5,657 bases of DNA from Flavobacteriaceae bacterium. GTDB lineage: Bacteria; Bacteroidota; Bacteroidia; Flavobacteriales; Flavobacteriaceae. Made by a program: the position numbers and the translations under genes. Where the stretch lies: positions 1-5,657 of the forward strand of contig JABDMQ010000368.1 in the NCBI GenBank assembly GCA_013001365.1, in the 5' to 3' direction. Shown one piece after another: positions 1-5,025 of the stretch; within the stretch, counting starts at the first letter, position 1, and every line of letters starts with the position of its first letter. The notes below the pieces were generated by a model. That model ran no database searches, was not told the origin of the DNA, and saw nothing but the letters and a program-made list of their open reading frames with translations.

Positions 1-25
1 ATCTAGATTCAAACCTCGTAAATAA
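1..25 (+). CDS. gldB: GldB gliding motility lipoprotein, C-terminal end only (partial)
   Basis: Only the last seven codons and the TAA stop (23-25) are in the window, reading SRFKPRK; the rest lies upstream of base 1. The basic lysine/arginine-rich ending suits GldB, but the call rests mainly on position: gldB directly precedes gldC in gliding flavobacteria, and here the stop shares its last A with the gldC start codon (TAATG). GldB is known as a lipoprotein essential for gliding in Flavobacterium johnsoniae. The overlap suggests translational coupling. Identity is inferred from context. Confidence 0.6.
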
Positions 26-354
26 TGATAGGGAAACACAAATCAACAGTTTCACTCACTGTAGAACTGGAAGATAATCGCATCCCGGAAAAACTGAATT
101 GGACGGCAGTAGATGGCGGAATTGAGAACGAGGAAGCCAAAGCCATGATGCTTTCGGTTTGGGACAGCAAAACACAAGAAACACTTAGGATAGATCTCTG
201 GACCAAAGACATGCCCGTAGACGAGATGAAGAAATTCTTCCACCAGACCCTTGTGGCCATGAGTGAGACTTACAAGAGGGCAACCCAAGATGAGAAAATG
301 ACAGCGACCATGAAGGATTTCTGTGATTATTTTGCCGAGAAATTGGAATTATAA
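25..354 (+). CDS. gldC: Gliding motility protein GldC
   Basis: A 109-residue protein, full length for GldC (about 110 residues). Recognisable family stretches are EKLNWTAVDGG (residues 18-28), the block EAKAMMLSVWD (37-47), LRIDLWTKDMPVDEMKKFF (about 54-72) and a C-terminus with DEKMTATMKDFCDYFAEKLEL. There is no signal peptide or membrane segment, so it is probably cytosolic. In F. johnsoniae GldC is needed for full gliding and spreading but, unlike GldB, is not absolutely required; its exact role is unsettled. The start is fixed by the one-base overlap with the upstream stop (TAATG), which indicates a gldBC operon. G+C is about 47% over bases 61-300, clearly higher than the minus-strand genes that follow. 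The family call is secure. Confidence 0.95.
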   Translation: MIGKHKSTVSLTVELEDNRIPEKLNWTAVDGGIENEEAKAMMLSVWDSKTQETLRIDLWTKDMPVDEMKKFFHQTLVAMSETYKRATQDEKMTATMKDFCDYFAEKLEL

Positions 355-384
355 GGATAAGTTCGAGAAAGTTCCGCAAATTAT

Positions 385-416
385 GGCTATTGTAATTAAT
401 AAGAACAATACCTTTT
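385..416 (+). terminator. Possible weak terminator after gldC
   Basis: In the 80-base gap between the convergent ends of gldC and the PagL-like gene, TATTGT (388-393) pairs with ACAATA (405-410) across an 11-base loop. GG (385-386) can add to the stem by pairing with CC (411-412) past a one-base bulge, and TTTT (413-416) follows. The stem is short and A+T rich and the T run is only four bases, so this is a weak candidate. No better terminator was seen in the gap. Confidence 0.3.
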
Positions 417-434
417 GAATTGCATGTTTTAGGC

Positions 435-1040
435 TTATAAATTAACCAAAACGCCTCCGCTTAAAACGAGATTATTAACACCTCCATTAGGCTTCTTGAA
501 GTCTAGATTGCTAATATGCCTGAAACTCGGTCGTATGTCCAAGAAAGTATGATTGTTCAACCTGAAATTCACTCCGACCATAAAATTACTGGAAAATACA
601 AACCCTTCTACTTGCCTTTGGGGTGTGCCAGATACAAAATGAGGCCCTGAGGATATTGCAGCATAAATACTCATTTGGCTTGAGTTAAGATTCTTTCTGA
701 TCAAAGCACCAATATTCAACCCAACCTCAAATCCATTGGATTTATCAGAAAAAAAATCTATATGCCTGTATTGGGTAAGATTGAATTGAGGTTGTGCAAG
801 AAGTTCTAGACTTATTTCTTGGCCTTTTTTTAATACATAATAATACTGCGCCTTGAAAAAAGTGATCTCATAATCGTATGGCACTTCTAAGGATAACTGA
901 CCGAAATTCTGTGTACCATATCCAACAAGGAATCCGACACGGTGCCTTGAGTCGAAAAAAGAATTCTTTTCTTGAGCTACTAGGATGCTTGAAATAGAAA
1001 ATAAGAAAAACGAAAAGAGACCTTTATATATCGTTTTCAT
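435..1040 (-). CDS. PagL-type acyloxyacyl hydrolase (lipid A 3-O-deacylase family), outer-membrane
   Basis: A 201-residue exported protein. Residues 1-22 form a signal peptide (basic MKTIYK, hydrophobic core, likely cleavage after LVA). The rest alternates aromatic and polar residues as in a small beta-barrel, with many glycines and a hydrophobic C-terminus ending VLVNL. The C-terminal block FRHISN...KKPNGGVNN matches the PagL signature carrying the catalytic His-x-Ser: H175 and S177. PagL of Pseudomonas aeruginosa removes the 3-O acyl chain of lipid A using His, Ser and Glu; the position 14 residues after the His, where PagL has Glu, is Asn189 here. The start at 1040 is chosen because the signal peptide begins there; the frame stays open to an ATG at 1127, but those 29 codons do not fit. 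Either LPS remodelling or a non-catalytic barrel is possible. The family call is fairly sure; activity is unproven. Confidence 0.8.
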   Translation of the reverse strand: MKTIYKGLFSFFLFSISSILVAQEKNSFFDSRHRVGFLVGYGTQNFGQLSLEVPYDYEITFFKAQYYYVLKKGQEISLELLAQPQFNLTQYRHIDFFSDKSNGFEVGLNIGALIRKNLNSSQMSIYAAISSGPHFVSGTPQRQVEGFVFSSNFMVGVNFRLNNHTFLDIRPSFRHISNLDFKKPNGGVNNLVLSGGVLVNL

Positions 1041-1089
1041 GTTGCCGATTTTTGTTGATCGCAACAGCAGTTTAGCAGTTAATTCAATC

Positions 1090-1152
1090 AGGATTATATT
1101 ATTAAAGATATGAATTATCAATATCATATCCTATGGAATCATGATCCTTAGG
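1090..1152. repeat. Palindrome-rich gap between the GNAT and PagL-like genes
   Basis: Two imperfect inverted repeats lie side by side. The first is AGGAT (1090-1094) plus ATATT (1096-1100) against AATAT (1120-1124) plus ATCCT (1128-1132). The second is the 23-base CCTA-t-GGA-a-TCATGA-TCC-t-TAGG at 1130-1152, paired except for one mismatch and one extra A. GATATG (1107-1112) and CATATC (1125-1130) offer an alternative pairing. No T run follows on the minus strand, so this is a poor intrinsic terminator; an operator or a leader structure for the PagL-like gene is possible. The sequence is A+T rich, so chance cannot be excluded. Confidence 0.35.
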
Positions 1153-1185
1153 TGGAAGAAATGGAGTATGAGCGATGGATTGAAA

Positions 1186-1707
1186 CTATAAATACTTACA
1201 CATTGCAGAGAAGTCAAAATCTTCTTTTCCAATCGTAAAATCATGACTGCCAATTATTTCAAAGTCATTTTTCTTATAAAAATTAATGGCTCTTTCGTTA
1301 CTGTTCAAAACAGAGAGCCAAATTGTTTTAAATCCTAGTTCTCTGGCTTTTTCAAATAGCAGATTTTGCATATGATAACCGATTTTCATACCAAGGAAGT
1401 CCTTCAGGACGTATATCTTTTGGAGCTGACAAATGTTGTCAGAATCAATGAATTCTGACCCTGAATTGAGTTTTAGTTTGGCATAACCCACAGGTAGCTG
1501 ATCAACAAAAGAAATCCAATAGATATTATTAGGCTTGGTAAGACTGATTTTAATCTTTTCGACTGAGAATGTGGCTTCAAAATAGTTTATAAGATCTTGT
1601 TGATCACTAAAGAAATGACCAAATGTCTCAGCAAATGTTATTCTTCCAAGGAGGGCAATTATTTGGGCATCGTTACTATTTGCTAATCGGATATCGATTT
1701 TTTTCAT
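1186..1707 (-). CDS. GNAT family N-acetyltransferase, PaiA-like
   Basis: A 173-residue cytosolic protein spanning a complete GNAT fold. The N-terminus has the R-x-A-x-x-x-D-A opening (residues 7-14) and FAETFGHFF (25-33), like the TF-ETF segment of PaiA, the Bacillus spermidine/spermine acetyltransferase. VGYAKLKLN (73-81) is the central strand, and LQKIYVLKDFLGMKIG (95-110) is motif A for acetyl-CoA binding. Motif B is WLSVLNSNERAINFYKKNDF (130-149), followed by GSHDFTIGKED (153-163). The diphosphate loop is unusual: the usual Q/R-x-x-G-x-G appears as L-G-M-K-I-G, lacking the first polar residue and the middle glycine. The substrate cannot be read from sequence; polyamines are only a family-based suggestion. 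It lies 84 bases downstream of the 107-residue gene, so joint transcription is possible but not shown. Confidence 0.88.
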   Translation of the reverse strand: MKKIDIRLANSNDAQIIALLGRITFAETFGHFFSDQQDLINYFEATFSVEKIKISLTKPNNIYWISFVDQLPVGYAKLKLNSGSEFIDSDNICQLQKIYVLKDFLGMKIGYHMQNLLFEKARELGFKTIWLSVLNSNERAINFYKKNDFEIIGSHDFTIGKEDFDFSAMCKYL

Positions 1708-1791
1708 ATTGAGCAGTCACTTTGGCACTTAAAGAAATTTCAGGTAAGGAAAGATCAAGAAATAACCATTCAGGTTGCTGAAAAAAGATAT

Positions 1792-2115
1792 TTATTTTTC
1801 ATTACTGATTATTGAAGAATTTAGTAAGGTCTCTAAATTCCCTTTTTGTAATAAGTCTGAAATTGTTTTTTCTATGCATTCTCTGGTCAATTCCTTTACA
1901 AATAGGTCCGGTGGAGTTTGGTAAAGGCCATAAAGATTTTCACCACTCTTCTTATCCATTCTAGTTGCAGTTGCCAGGAATTTATATGTCCAGACATTTA
2001 TTCCATAATGTCTTCCATCGGGTAAATCGACATGAATATTTGCAAATTCATTATCAGTGTCCCAATTTCCCGGATCGACATCTTCAAATTCTAACCAGAG
2101 TTTAAATTCTTTCAT
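1792..2115 (-). CDS. Conserved-looking hypothetical protein, 107 residues
   Basis: I do not recognise a named family. The protein is small and acidic at the N-terminus, with no signal peptide or membrane segment, so probably cytosolic. Residues 1-47 look like beta strands rich in tryptophan and aromatics (FKLWLEFEDVDPGNWD, then IHVDLPDGRHYGINVWTYKFL at about 27-47). Residues 69-98 (PDLFVKELTRECIEKTI and following) look helical, giving a compact alpha/beta domain. The regular pattern of W, G and P at turns and ordinary codon structure argue for a real gene. The start is supported by AAAAG just ahead of the ATG. Size and fold pattern resemble small immunity or accessory proteins in variable regions, but that is speculation. 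An inverted repeat sits 8 bases upstream of the start. Confidence 0.75.
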   Translation of the reverse strand: MKEFKLWLEFEDVDPGNWDTDNEFANIHVDLPDGRHYGINVWTYKFLATATRMDKKSGENLYGLYQTPPDLFVKELTRECIEKTISDLLQKGNLETLLNSSIISNEK

Positions 2116-2122
2116 TCTTTTG

Positions 2123-2199
2123 ATTAGTTATAGCGACATGTGTATGATAAGTTGCCTTGGTTGGCGAATAACTTGAGGCTGTGAGCTAAGATAACTAAT
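2123..2199. repeat. 77-base hairpin-like inverted repeat ahead of the 107-residue gene
   Basis: ATTAGTTAT (2123-2131) and ATAACTAAT (2191-2199) are perfect 9-base inverted arms. Inside them AGC (2132-2134) pairs with GCT (2185-2187), leaving AAG (2188-2190) unpaired. ACA (2136-2138) can pair with TGT (2180-2182). An inner stem AAGTT-GCC (2149-2156) faces GGC (2163-2165) and AACTT (2170-2174) across a TTGGTT loop, with GAAT bulged. It falls in the 176-base gap between the lipoprotein gene and the 107-residue gene and would lie in the latter's leader. Long arms with small one-sided bulges recall integron attC sites or small mobile repeats, but the canonical attC boxes are not present. Confidence 0.4.
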
Positions 2200-2291
2200 G
2201 TTCTTGAATTTCCGAAAAGGAACGAAAGACCTGACACCAAAGAGTTAGTCGTTGTAAAATTTAAATGTTTTTAGCGCGGTAAACCCATTTT

Positions 2292-2897
2292 CTAAGAATC
2301 AGGATAAGAGATTTGACCACAAGGAATGACCATACAACGATTACCAAAGTTAAGTTTAAGGCCTAATGTATTCTTAGGACTTGATAAAGGGTCTTCTTGC
2401 ATGAGCCAATCGCATTCGGTAAACATGTCACGCCTGTTGTGGGTAAACAAGGTATTAGGAAGAATACCTGAGTTTTTTGGTGGCCTTGGATATAATGTTC
2501 CAATAGCAACAAGAAATTTTTCACCAGGCTCAAGGGTATTATTCAATAAAGGCTTATCTATGTAATTAGGTAATTCAGTCATCATACTTTCCGTAACCCC
2601 TATGCCTTCCAACGCCCATTCTTCTGGCAATAGAATCAGCCTGAACTTCTCTTTCTTATCAGATTGTGGATAGTTGTATTCTTTTAAGAAATTAATATGC
2701 AGACGAATCGGTATCGAACTGTCATTAATTATGGTTATTGGTATATACCTAAGATTATAATCTGCTCCTAATGAATCCGTATAGCTAATTCCGCGGTTGA
2801 TGCCATTGTCAATCTTTAACCCGCTTTGTGCCGAATGCTGAGTGCAGGAGCAAATCATCATCATGAAAAGAAGACCTATTACTGTATTGAATTTCAT
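2292..2897 (-). CDS. Predicted lipoprotein of unknown function
   Basis: A 201-residue protein starting MKFNTVIGLLFMMM, with a lipoprotein signal ending ICSC; Cys18 is the best lipidation site (I-C-S before it is a loose lipobox, and Cys16 is an alternative). The mature part has no recognised domain. Residues 49-70 (LRYIPITIINDSSIPIRLHINF) and 122-133 (LEPGEKFLVAIG) look like strands of an immunoglobulin-like or other beta-sandwich fold. Three further cysteines (162, 188, 193) could form disulfides; the end reads CMVIPCGQISYP. An ATG 12 codons upstream (2933) is in frame, but the signal peptide starts properly at 2897. It follows the propeller gene by 86 bases, so co-expression is possible. 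It is probably tethered to the envelope. No function is proposed. Confidence 0.75.
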   Translation of the reverse strand: MKFNTVIGLLFMMMICSCTQHSAQSGLKIDNGINRGISYTDSLGADYNLRYIPITIINDSSIPIRLHINFLKEYNYPQSDKKEKFRLILLPEEWALEGIGVTESMMTELPNYIDKPLLNNTLEPGEKFLVAIGTLYPRPPKNSGILPNTLFTHNRRDMFTECDWLMQEDPLSSPKNTLGLKLNFGNRCMVIPCGQISYPDS

Positions 2898-2983
2898 GCC
2901 ATTTTCTACAACCATTTTTAATTTAGATTTCAAATATTTCAGAAATTAAGACATTGTATTTATAAGTAAAATCAGGCAAATTA

Positions 2984-3844
2984 TTACCCTTGATAAAGAG
3001 TGTGTTTACCATCACTGCCTATTTTTCTTATGCGTGTTTTATTTCTTTTAGAAAACTCCATTATCCATTGAGTTCCATCAGGGGCCGTGAAACCGCCACA
3101 TGGAGCCCAGAATATCCCCGATTCATGAATTATCGAGATTTTCCCTTCTGGACTGATCTTCTTCACTTTACCTGATCCGTAAACCGCTACAAAAACATTC
3201 ATTTTTTGGTCTGTCCAGGTTCCAAAAACATAATGTCGATCAGCAACACCAAATAAAGATCTCCCTTCTTTAAGATTATCTGCTATAACGGTTACGTCGC
3301 CTTCAGGAGTCACTTTCTTGATTTTCAAATAATCCACTACATAGAGGTTCCTATCATAAATTGAATAATGCATCCAACGTATATCATCAAAATGATGCTC
3401 AGATACTGAAATTTTCTCTCCGCTTATGGTTTGTTTTTTCAACAATTCATGGTCACCTGTTTTTTCTGCCCAATAGGTATTTCCTTCAGAATCTCGTACC
3501 AAAGTATTGTTGTCAAGAAACCCTTCTACATCTGGTATCGTTTTCTTGAATTCACCATCGCTAGTTAAGCACCACACATAATTTCCCCACTTATCTGTAG
3601 CTTCTCCTTCATACCATTCATGTTCGCCATAAAGGTTATCCTCCTTATCAATGTAAAGTTCGTGTGTATGAATATTTTTCACTGCAATTGATAACTCTCC
3701 TTTGGCCGATATTTTCCAAACATGAGTTAAGTCTGTGTAGAATACATTGCCTTTACTGTCCATTACAATCCCGATGCCAGGATGAGCCTGAACATAGGCT
3801 GTACTAAAGAAAAGGCATAAGAGGGCTATTCTCAATTTATTCAT
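2984..3844 (-). CDS. Secreted six-bladed beta-propeller protein (NHL/SMP-30-like)
   Basis: A 286-residue exported protein. The signal peptide covers residues 1-20 with an A-x-A type site (VQA before HPG). About six degenerate repeats follow, each with an aspartate/glycine turn, an aromatic strand and a V-x-K-I-x-x-x-G ending: about 25-55 (MDSKGNVFYTD, VWKISAKGE), 62-103 (DKEDNLYGE, LTSDGE), 114-147 (RDSEGNTYWAE), 160-188 (IKKVTPEGD), 213-240 (VKKISPEGK) and 249-283 (IRKIGSDGK). This suggests one complete propeller of the NHL or SMP-30/gluconolactonase class. Such domains bind ligands or proteins or act as lactonases or lyases; no catalytic set could be assigned. The frame runs to an ATG at 3925, but the signal peptide starts at 3844. 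Translation ends in tandem TAA TAA (2986-2981). It may act in the periplasm or outside the cell. Confidence 0.82.
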   Translation of the reverse strand: MNKLRIALLCLFFSTAYVQAHPGIGIVMDSKGNVFYTDLTHVWKISAKGELSIAVKNIHTHELYIDKEDNLYGEHEWYEGEATDKWGNYVWCLTSDGEFKKTIPDVEGFLDNNTLVRDSEGNTYWAEKTGDHELLKKQTISGEKISVSEHHFDDIRWMHYSIYDRNLYVVDYLKIKKVTPEGDVTVIADNLKEGRSLFGVADRHYVFGTWTDQKMNVFVAVYGSGKVKKISPEGKISIIHESGIFWAPCGGFTAPDGTQWIMEFSKRNKTRIRKIGSDGKHTLYQG

Positions 3845-3869
3845 ACCACTGATTTTGTACCATATTACT

Positions 3870-3957
3870 ACTAACGCGTTTGTACCTTCCGGTATGCATG
3901 CATCCAATTTTTTGAAACCATTCAATGCGGATCGTTGTTCTTTTATTTCGTCTTAGT
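3870..3957. repeat. Imperfect inverted repeat in the gap upstream of the propeller gene
   Basis: The 119-base gap between the membrane-protein and propeller genes holds ACTAA-CG (3870-3876) facing CG (3949-3950) and TTAGT (3953-3957), with TC (3951-3952) unpaired. Inside are small stems: TACC (3883-3886) with GGTA (3891-3894), and GCAT-AAT facing ATT-ATGC around 3897-3927. Both this element and the one at 2123-2199 have a TTAGT/ACTAA outer arm and a one-sided bulge, but the pairing is weaker here. No good -7 box for the propeller gene was found in the gap. Confidence 0.25.
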
Positions 3958-3963
3958 CTGTTG

Positions 3964-4359
3964 TCATTTTGTTAATTTATATCCCAAGAAACTACCCAAG
4001 AATTTTGCTCCATTGGCAACTGCAAAAATTAAAACGAAGTCAGACCATTTCACGCCTGCTGCCGTTATTATGATAATGTCCAAAAGAACATAAACCAGCG
4101 GAAATAAAATTACCAATTTGTATACATTCATGTATTCTTTTTTCTTCCAATATCGTGCAACGAGAAAGAAAATGAAAAATCCGAAAATACTTGAAATGTA
4201 CGGTGCAGAAGTATTGGCATGTGCTTCATAAACGCTTTGTTCTTGACCGGGATTTATTAGATAAGAATACACAGCAACCTCAAGAAATGAAATGATAACC
4301 AAGGTTATCATCGTCAGTATTGCTAATCCAATTAATTTAACAATTACATATTTTTTCAT
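3964..4359 (-). CDS. Small four-helix integral membrane protein, unknown function
   Basis: A 131-residue protein with four predicted membrane helices: about residues 8-30, 52-70, 79-98 and 106-126. The loop between helices 1 and 2 carries N-P-G-Q-E and then V-Y-E-A-H-A-N-T-S-A-P (43-53), a polar stretch that looks conserved. Helix 1 contains Glu27 and helix 3 contains Asp94, so polar residues are buried in the membrane region. The loop R69-YWKKKEY is basic and so probably cytoplasmic. No family name is recalled. The ATG lies only three bases after the stop of the DUF1801 gene (TAG AAA ATG), which strongly suggests co-transcription and perhaps translational coupling. G+C in the gene is low, about 33%. 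Transporter, sensor and immunity roles are all open. Confidence 0.78.
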   Translation of the reverse strand: MKKYVIVKLIGLAILTMITLVIISFLEVAVYSYLINPGQEQSVYEAHANTSAPYISSIFGFFIFFLVARYWKKKEYMNVYKLVILFPLVYVLLDIIIITAAGVKWSDFVLIFAVANGAKFLGSFLGYKLTK

Positions 4360-4362
4360 TTT

Positions 4363-4818
4363 CTATTTCCTTAAGTTACTTTCATAAATGGCTATCCATT
4401 TTTCAATACTCATTTTTATCATTAATTCACCTACGAGATCGTAGGGTATCTGATTCAATTTTTTAAAGCGGACACAACTTTTTCCCATATCTAACTTTTG
4501 CTTGCTATGCTTGTGATATTCGGACACGAACCAATCCAAGAGTTTTGGGTCGGCGTAAATACCCATGTGGTAAAAATTAATGGAATGTTTCTGCGAAGCG
4601 ATTCCAGCGAAGGGAAGTGGCTCGCTTGGTTTACAATGGTATCCTTCGGGATAAAGAGCATGAGGCACAACATACCCTAAACCACCATAACTAATAGCGG
4701 GTTCAAATCCTTTGGGTAGGTTTTCTACAATGACATCATGAAGTTTGTTAAAAGGGACTGTCCGGTCTTCAGGAAGGCTGGTAAGGATTTCCAATACTGT
4801 TTTTCCAGTTGCTTTCAT
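4363..4818 (-). CDS. DUF1801 domain-containing protein
   Basis: A 151-residue cytosolic protein matching the DUF1801 (YdhG-like) fold. The helix ending L-P-E-D-R (15-19) leads into FNKLHDVIVENLPKGFEPAISYGGLGY (23-49). The middle has PLPFAGIASQKHSINFYHMGIY (67-88), and the C-terminal signature GKSCVRFKKLNQIPYDLVGELM (112-133) matches the usual G-K-x-S-I/V-R-F with its closing helices. Some relatives have been linked to iron handling (frataxin-like fold), but the biochemical role is not settled. The start at 4818 opens directly into the domain. The frame is open to an ATG at 5049, but those 77 extra codons have no domain similarity and would run into sprT. It is the first gene of a two-gene unit with the membrane protein and is divergent from sprT. 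Confidence 0.88.
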   Translation of the reverse strand: MKATGKTVLEILTSLPEDRTVPFNKLHDVIVENLPKGFEPAISYGGLGYVVPHALYPEGYHCKPSEPLPFAGIASQKHSINFYHMGIYADPKLLDWFVSEYHKHSKQKLDMGKSCVRFKKLNQIPYDLVGELMIKMSIEKWIAIYESNLRK

Positions 4819-4864
4819 TTCGTATTGATTTTTATTTCTGAATTCCCATATTTCGGAAAACTTA

Positions 4865-4892
4865 GGAATAACGATACTGGTGTGTTTATTCC
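4865..4892. promoter_or_regulatory. Perfect 7-base inverted repeat upstream of the DUF1801 gene
   Basis: GGAATAA (4865-4871) and TTATTCC (4886-4892) are perfect inverted arms separated by 14 bases. They lie 47-74 bases upstream of the DUF1801 start, in the 207-base divergent gap before sprT, which is where an operator would be expected. A second pairing, TTAGGA (4862-4867) with TCCTAA (4915-4920), overlaps it. No convincing TAnnTTTG box for the DUF1801 gene was found nearby. A regulator site is a guess from position and symmetry. Confidence 0.3.
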
Positions 4893-5013
4893 AATTATAT
4901 ATACATGTTTTTAATCCTAATTTTCCTATAAAGATAAAGTGATTGCTCTTCAAATAGAATATTTTCTGAAAAAAGTAAGTCATATTGCCAGTAGTATAAC
5001 ATAAAAATCCATG

Positions 5014-5025
5014 TACCTTTGCACA
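5014..5025 (+). promoter_or_regulatory. Bacteroidota -7 promoter box (TACCTTTG) for sprT
   Basis: TACCTTTG (5014-5021) is a full match to the Bacteroidota primary-sigma -7 consensus TAnnTTTG. It ends four bases before the ATG at 5026, so transcription would begin at or next to the start codon and give a leaderless or nearly leaderless mRNA. The usual -33 TTG is not at 17-23 bases; the nearest TTG (4985-4987) is 26 bases away. The box also argues against the in-frame ATG at 5011, which precedes it. Confidence 0.6.

Noticed and set aside
9..379. Minus-strand reading frames opposite gldC
   Set aside because: They are antisense shadows of a securely identified gene; the translations are low-complexity and unlike proteins. 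The frame at 5086-5301 opposite sprT is rejected for the same reason.
1041..1127. 29-codon N-terminal extension of the PagL-like gene
   Set aside because: It is open and in frame, but it would bury a good signal peptide that begins at 1040 and covers a palindrome-rich noncoding stretch.
1792..2115. Possible relationship of the 107-residue protein to GldC
   Set aside because: Similar size and a resemblance of YGINVWT to LRIDLWT in GldC, but the flanking GldC signature blocks are absent, so the likeness is probably superficial.
2326..2565. 79-codon plus-strand reading frame inside the lipoprotein gene
   Set aside because: Antisense to a better-supported gene with a signal peptide; no recognisable motif. 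The same applies to frames at 2990-3175, 3361-3549 and 4498-4680.
3845..3925. 27-codon N-terminal extension of the propeller gene
   Set aside because: The signal peptide with its A-x-A site starts at the ATG at 3844; an extension would place it internally.
5011..5025. Earlier in-frame ATG for sprT
   Set aside because: It lies upstream of the TACCTTTG box, so it would not be on the transcript if that promoter is used; the added residues MYLCT are unlike a SprT start.
355..5025. Direct repeats bounding the accessory block
   Set aside because: The only shared string found between the two flanking gaps was CATGTTTT (8 bases), which is expected by chance in A+T-rich sequence.
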